From: Bradyrhizobium yuanmingense
GTDB taxonomy: Bacteria; Pseudomonadota; Alphaproteobacteria; Rhizobiales; Xanthobacteraceae
Length of the DNA stretch: 64,000 bases
Reading direction: 5' to 3'
Assembly (NCBI RefSeq): GCF_029167105.1
Contig: NZ_JARFML010000006.1
Location: 186,001 to 250,000, forward strand
Part shown: positions 59,786-64,000 of the stretch, piece by piece
Numbering within the stretch: the first letter of the stretch is position 1
Layout of the letters: each line of letters begins with the position of its first letter
Notes under the pieces: model-generated
What the model was told of the DNA's origin: nothing
The model's input: only the letters and a program-made list of their open reading frames with translations
The model's database searches: none
Translations under genes and position numbers: made by a program

Positions 59786-60754
59786 ATGCAGCCCGAACCG
59801 ATCCTCGATCTCGCCCATCTCGGCCACATGGAGCTGCTGACGCCGAAGCCCGACGAGAGCCTGAAATTCTTCGTCGATGTGATGGGCATGACCGTCAGCG
59901 GCCAGAAGGGCGAGTCGGTCTATTTGCGCGGCTGGGACGATTACGAGCGCTATTCGCTCAAGCTCACGGCGTCGAAGACCTCGGGCATGGGCCACATGGC
60001 GCTGCGTGCGCGCAGCCAGCAGGCGCTGGAGCGCCGTGTTGCGGCGCTAAGAGGATCCGGCTTCGATATCGGCTGGATCGACGGCGACATGGGGCAGGGG
60101 CCGACTTTCCGTTGCCGCGACCCCGATGGCCACATCGTCGAGCTCTATTACGAGACCGAATGGTATCAGGCGCCGCCTGAGCTCAAGCCTGCGCTGAAGA
60201 ACCAGGCGCAGCGCTTTCCCGCCCGCGGCGTCAATGTGCGCCGCCTCGACCATCTCAATTGCCTTGCCGTCGACATCAAGGCCAACCGCGAGTTCTTCGA
60301 GACCTATCTCGGCTGCCGCCTCACCGAGCAGATCGTGCTCAACGACGGTCGTGAGGCGGCGATGTGGCTGACGATGTCGAACAAGAGCTACGACTTCGCC
60401 TATTCGCTCGATCATTCGGGCGTGCCGGGCCGCTTCCACCACGTCACCTACGCGCTTGACAGCCGCGAGGAGATTCTGCGCGCCGCGGACATTTTTCTCG
60501 AGAACGGCGTGCACATCGAGACCGGCCCGCACAAGCACGCGATCCAGCAGACCTTCTTCCTCTATGTCTACGAGCCCGGGGGCAACCGCGTCGAGGTCGC
60601 CAATGCCGGCGCGCGTCTCATTCTCGCGCCCGACTGGAAGCCGATCGTGTGGACCGAGGAGGAGCGCAAGAAGGGCCAGGCCTGGGGATTGAAGACGATC
60701 GAGTCGTTCCACACCCACGGCACGCCGCCGGTGGAGGTGAAGAAGCACGGGTAG
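59786..60754 (+). CDS. Extradiol (catechol 2,3-type) dioxygenase
   Basis: This two-domain VOC-fold iron enzyme cleaves catechols next to the hydroxyl groups. The 322-residue product starts behind CAGGAGGAAAAC. Metal ligands can be placed: His in RLDHLNCLAVDI, His in RFHHVTYALD, and Glu in GGNRVEVANAG. The N-terminal half (DLAHLGHMELLTPKPDESL) is the non-catalytic VOC copy. A 20-base palindrome covers its promoter, so it is likely induced by an aromatic compound. The substrate, and partner genes for ring degradation, are not in the window. Confidence 0.92.
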   Translation: MQPEPILDLAHLGHMELLTPKPDESLKFFVDVMGMTVSGQKGESVYLRGWDDYERYSLKLTASKTSGMGHMALRARSQQALERRVAALRGSGFDIGWIDGDMGQGPTFRCRDPDGHIVELYYETEWYQAPPELKPALKNQAQRFPARGVNVRRLDHLNCLAVDIKANREFFETYLGCRLTEQIVLNDGREAAMWLTMSNKSYDFAYSLDHSGVPGRFHHVTYALDSREEILRAADIFLENGVHIETGPHKHAIQQTFFLYVYEPGGNRVEVANAGARLILAPDWKPIVWTEEERKKGQAWGLKTIESFHTHGTPPVEVKKHG

Positions 60755-60769
60755 CGTATTCACCGCAGT

Positions 60770-60890
60770 GTCATTCCGGGCGACGCGAAGCGGCGAGCTA
60801 TGATGCGCAATTGCGCATCTGAGAATCCATAACCCCAGCTGGTGGGTATGGATTCCGGGCTCCCTCGCTATGCTCGGGCCCCGGAATGAC
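60770..60890. repeat. REP-like element (GTCATTCCGGG family), long form
   Basis: The element starts GTCATTCCGGGCG at 60770 and ends GCCCCGGAATGAC at 60890, with internal GATGCGCAATTGCGCATC palindrome and GATTCCGGGC. It is the second member of the family at 31884-31960. It lies between convergent genes, the dioxygenase (stop 60754) and the molybdenum hydroxylase (stop 60892). Confidence 0.8.
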
Positions 60891-60891
60891 G

Positions 60892-63800
60892 TTAGTGGGT
60901 TGAACTTCGCACCCTTGCGATCGTCTCGCGCACGCCGGTCCAGGCCGGCTTGCTGGGTGCGAACTGCCGGCGCAGGAAGCTGACGAGTTCCTCGATCTGC
61001 GCGTCGCTCATGCTATTCCCAAACGCGGGCATGTAGCCGAGATCGCTCGACACGGGCTCGGCAATGCCATGCAGGATCACCTGCACGAGATTGTCAGCCG
61101 TTCTGCTGTGCAGGTTGCTGTTGAGCGCGAGCGACGGGCGGCTGCCGAACAGCGGCAGGCCGCCGACCTCGTGGCAGACCGCACAGGCGCCTTGATAGAG
61201 CCGCGCACCGGTCGACGATGCGACGGTGACCCGGGTCGTGCTCTCGAGCGCGGTGGCGAGCGCATCCTGCGCCTGTTGGTCGAGCGCGGCGTCATTGAAG
61301 GAGTTGAGATAGACCGCCATCGCACGGATGTCCTGGTCGGGCAGAGCCTTGAGGTCCCGGACAACAGGCGCCATCGGGCCGGCGGCAACGCCGTGGTACT
61401 GCGAATGGCCGGTGCGCAAATAGGCGTAGAGCTCATCCTCGCTCCACGGGATCGGCGCGTGCGAGAGCGAGGTCAGCGCCGGCGCTTCCCAGCCTTCGGC
61501 GAAGCCGCCGGCCAGATAGGCATTGCGCTGCTCGGCGCCGAGCGCGTTGCGCGGCGAATGGCAGGCGCTGCAGTGGCCGAGGCTCGCGACCAGATAGGCG
61601 CCGCGATTCCATTGCTCGGACTTGGCGGGATTGGGCTTGAATTCCGTGTTCTGGTGGAACAGCGCATTCCACCCGGCGAGCAGCGGGCGCAGGTTGAACG
61701 GGAAGGTGAGTTTGTTGGCCGGCGTCGTCGCGCGCACCGCAGGCTGCGCCATCAGGTAAGCGTAGAGCGCCTGCAGATCGGCATCGCTGGTCTTTGCAAA
61801 ATGCGTGTAGGGGAAGGCGGGATAGAGCTGCCGTCCGTCGCGATGCAAGCCGTCGCGCATGGCGCGCTCGAAGGCGGGATAGGACCAGGCCCCGATCCCG
61901 GTCTCGACGTCGGGCGTGATGTTGGTCGCGTAGATCGTGCCGAACGGCGTTTCCAAGGCGCGTCCGCCGGCGTTGGGAACGCCGCCGACGGCGGTGTGGC
62001 ATTCCGCGCAATTGCCGAGCGCGGCGAGCTGTGCGCCGCGGGCGATTGTCGCTGCGGAATAGACCGATGCATCCGGCCGGGTGATCGGCGCGATGGCGCG
62101 GCCGGGAAGGAGCGCCGCGCCGATACCGATCGCGGCGGTGCAGACGGCTGCGATCGTTGCAAAGATGCCGGCGCGCCTGGCGAACGGGTTCTCCCCGATG
62201 CGAGAAGGACGCGGGGTTGCGGGTGCTGCCAGGGACTGCGGTGTCGCCCCTGCTTCGCCGTGCAATCCCTTGAGGATGCGCTCGGGCGTGAACGGCGGCT
62301 CGCGAAAACGCACGCCGGTGGCATCGAAGATGGCGTTCGCGATCGCCGCTGCGCTCGGCACCGAGGCGGACTCGCCGACGCCGAGCGGCGGCTGGTCCTG
62401 CCGCGGCAGCAGCAAGACGTCGATCTTGGGTACGTCGGGGAAGGGGATGATGGGATAGGCGCCCCATTCGCGCGCGGCCACCGTGCCGCGCTCGAACGAT
62501 ACCTCTTCCATCAGCGCGCGGCTGGTGGACTGGATGACGTTGCCCTGGATCTGGTGGCGCACGCCGTCCGGGTTGATCATCAACCCGGAATCCTGCCCCG
62601 CGACGACGCGCGTCACGCTGACGTCGCCGGTCGTCTTGTTCACCGCGACGTCGGCAACCCAAGCCGACCACGCCGCGCCATAGCCCGGAAACTTGCTGTG
62701 GACGTAGAGCGCGTAGGCAAAGCCGCGCCCATGCACGACATCGCCCTCCTTTTCCTCGCGGACCGGCCGCGGCGTCCAGCCCGCGCGCTCGGCCACCGCA
62801 CTGACGAGATCGACAGCGCGCTGATCCTTCAGGTAGCGCAGGCGATATTCGATGGGATCGACGCCGGCTTCGGTTGCGGCCTCGTCGATATAGGATTCAT
62901 GCGCAAAGGTGTTCGGCAATGCCGAGACGCCGCGGAACCAGGAGGCCCGCACGATCGGCGGCGTGTCGTGGGCGATGACGCGCATATGCTCGTAATCGTA
63001 GGGCGGGATCGCGGTGCGGTCGCCCATCTGGAGCACGGTGGGCTCGGGGGAGATGCGACCGGTCAGCAGCAGCGCCAGCGTCGGGGCGGCGTTCGAGGGG
63101 TAGCGCGTGGCCAGATCGTAAGCGGCGATGCTGCCGTCAGCGTCGAGGCCGCCATTGACGTCGATGAGCTGCGCGGTGCCTTTGGGCTCCCAGGCGTGCT
63201 CCTGCTCACGCGTCAGCTGCACGCGGACCGGACGGCCGACGGCGCGCGACAGCAGGAGCGCATCGGCCGTGACGTCGTCGGCGCAGTTGCGTCCGTAGCA
63301 GCCGGCGGCCTCCAGCCGGATCACCTCGATCTCGCTCTCGGGGCGCTCGATCAGCAGCGCGAGGTCGCTGCGCAGCACGTGCGGGTTCTGCGTGCCTGAC
63401 CAGACGCGGATGTTGCCGTCCTGGAAGTCGGCGACGGCGCAGGAGGGGCCGATCGAGGCGTGCATCTGATACGGCCAGACGTAAGTGCGCTGCATCGGCT
63501 TGGCCGCGCCCGATATCGCCTTGTCGACCTCGCCCTTGTCGATCAGCGTGCGCGGCGTCGAGGGATTGGCGCGCAGGGCGGTCTCGACATCGCCAAGATC
63601 GGTAAGCGTCGGCGTCGGCTTCCAGCTCACCTTGAGCTGCTCTGCCGCACGGATCGCATTCTCCTCGCGCTCGGCGACGACGCCGACGAAATCGCCAATC
63701 CGCACGACGGCGACAAGGCCGGGAATGTCGCGCACGGAGGATTCGTCGACCGCAATGAGGCTGGTGCCGACGAACGGTCCGGCATCGACGCCAGCATAGG

Positions 63801-64000
63801 GCGGCCGCACCACGCGGCCATGCACCATCCCTGATACTCGGATGTCGTGCACGAAAGTCAGCTCGCCCGTGGCTTTAGCAGGTAGATCGATGCGCGGCAC
63901 CGACTGGCCGACGATGGCGTAATCGCCGACCGGCTTGACCTGCACGTCATCGGCCAGCTCGAGGCGGATCGCCTCGTCGCCAATGAGCTCGCCATAGCTG
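60892..64000 (-). CDS. Molybdenum hydroxylase large subunit fused to triheme cytochrome c (NicB/IorB-like), N-terminus beyond window
   Basis: At least 1,035 residues are visible and the frame continues through the window edge with no start codon required (the codon at 63945 is an internal GTG). The N-terminal two thirds are an aldehyde oxidase/xanthine dehydrogenase-type Mo-cofactor subunit: VGQSVPRIDLPAKATGELTF (hammerhead), and GLMINPDGVRHQIQGN and GVGESASVP typical of the isoquinoline 1-oxidoreductase beta group. Then a TM helix (AGIFATIAAVCTAAIGIGAA) precedes three CxxCH hemes (CAECH 61996-62010, CSACH 61558-61572, CAVCH 61171-61185). This is the layout of nicotinate dehydrogenase subunit B. 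The substrate is unknown. Confidence 0.92.
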   Translation of the reverse strand, partial: SYGELIGDEAIRLELADDVQVKPVGDYAIVGQSVPRIDLPAKATGELTFVHDIRVSGMVHGRVVRPPYAGVDAGPFVGTSLIAVDESSVRDIPGLVAVVRIGDFVGVVAEREENAIRAAEQLKVSWKPTPTLTDLGDVETALRANPSTPRTLIDKGEVDKAISGAAKPMQRTYVWPYQMHASIGPSCAVADFQDGNIRVWSGTQNPHVLRSDLALLIERPESEIEVIRLEAAGCYGRNCADDVTADALLLSRAVGRPVRVQLTREQEHAWEPKGTAQLIDVNGGLDADGSIAAYDLATRYPSNAAPTLALLLTGRISPEPTVLQMGDRTAIPPYDYEHMRVIAHDTPPIVRASWFRGVSALPNTFAHESYIDEAATEAGVDPIEYRLRYLKDQRAVDLVSAVAERAGWTPRPVREEKEGDVVHGRGFAYALYVHSKFPGYGAAWSAWVADVAVNKTTGDVSVTRVVAGQDSGLMINPDGVRHQIQGNVIQSTSRALMEEVSFERGTVAAREWGAYPIIPFPDVPKIDVLLLPRQDQPPLGVGESASVPSAAAIANAIFDATGVRFREPPFTPERILKGLHGEAGATPQSLAAPATPRPSRIGENPFARRAGIFATIAAVCTAAIGIGAALLPGRAIAPITRPDASVYSAATIARGAQLAALGNCAECHTAVGGVPNAGGRALETPFGTIYATNITPDVETGIGAWSYPAFERAMRDGLHRDGRQLYPAFPYTHFAKTSDADLQALYAYLMAQPAVRATTPANKLTFPFNLRPLLAGWNALFHQNTEFKPNPAKSEQWNRGAYLVASLGHCSACHSPRNALGAEQRNAYLAGGFAEGWEAPALTSLSHAPIPWSEDELYAYLRTGHSQYHGVAAGPMAPVVRDLKALPDQDIRAMAVYLNSFNDAALDQQAQDALATALESTTRVTVASSTGARLYQGACAVCHEVGGLPLFGSRPSLALNSNLHSRTADNLVQVILHGIAEPVSSDLGYMPAFGNSMSDAQIEELVSFLRRQFAPSKPAWTGVRETIARVRSSTH

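Noticed and set aside
61069..63399. A 776-residue open frame on plus opposite the molybdenum hydroxylase
   Set aside because: Composition is Arg/Gly/Ala-rich without structure, and the minus-strand gene carries three heme motifs and clear family sequence.
1..64000. CRISPR arrays, prophage, integrative element or tRNA genes
   Set aside because: I saw no regularly spaced direct repeats, no phage or transposase genes and no recognisable tRNA cloverleaf in the intergenic regions. A tRNA-finding program would settle the last point.

Overview
The window is chromosomal DNA of a high-GC alphaproteobacterium, most likely Bradyrhizobium or a close relative in the Nitrobacteraceae. Three things point there: the very-long-chain acyl lipid A cluster (acpXL, fabZ, two fabF, lpxXL), an alternative cytochrome oxidase operon with two subunit III genes (the coxMNOP layout described in B. 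japonicum), and intergenic palindromic repeats of the kind common in Bradyrhizobium and Rhodopseudomonas. I found no tRNA, rRNA, CRISPR array, transposase or integrase, so most of the window reads as core genome with a few accessory pockets. Assignments rest on reading the sequence and on family knowledge; no database search was run.

Layout. 1-6.2 kb: the small and large TRAP permease subunits (large one cut by the window edge), moaA, a phosphoglycolate phosphatase divergent from rpiA, a DUF2059 secreted protein and glutathione reductase. 6.2-8.8 kb: a pocket of small unknown genes (Gly-rich secreted protein, ClpP-like secreted protein, microprotein, stand-alone LuxR-type HTH) with two FixK/FNR-type boxes. 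8.8-12.6 kb, minus strand: a bicupin, a CxxC mini-protein, a glutamate-cysteine-ligase-like enzyme and a class II glutamine amidotransferase behind a palindromic operator. 13-15 kb: a TerB / small membrane protein / TerC / UPF0114 operon. 15.2-20.3 kb: an alpha/beta hydrolase, then class II DAHP synthase, diacylglycerol kinase and NAD synthetase. 20.4-24.9 kb: the aa3-type oxidase operon. 25-28 kb: DUF2189 and DUF2865 proteins.

28-32.4 kb: cysS, a 37-residue membrane peptide, a GNAT acetyltransferase and cimA form a tightly overlapped operon, preceded by a possible Cys-containing leader peptide. 32.4-37.7 kb: LOG-family protein, ATM1-type ABC exporter, psd-pssA (phosphatidylethanolamine synthesis) and an RraA-like protein. 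38.4-44.2 kb: a PomA/MotB-type stator pair and two tandem Kup potassium transporters. 44.4-47 kb: rhodanese, PLP aminotransferase, polyamine-type binding protein. 47-51.3 kb: the lipid A VLCFA operon. 51.5-53.4 kb: small proteins and a ParB-like nuclease-fold protein. 53.6-56.9 kb: a P-type ATPase coupled to a 55-residue membrane protein and convergent with an MgtC-like gene. 56.9-64 kb: AhpD-like protein, HerA-like ATPase, an operator-controlled extradiol dioxygenase, and a large molybdenum hydroxylase fused to a triheme cytochrome that runs off the window.

The most interesting items are the gamma-glutamyl ligase/amidotransferase pair with its operator, the P-type ATPase plus microprotein plus MgtC locus with nearby FixK-like boxes, the non-catalytic-looking ketosynthase FabF2 in the VLCFA operon, and the candidate leader peptide before cysS.
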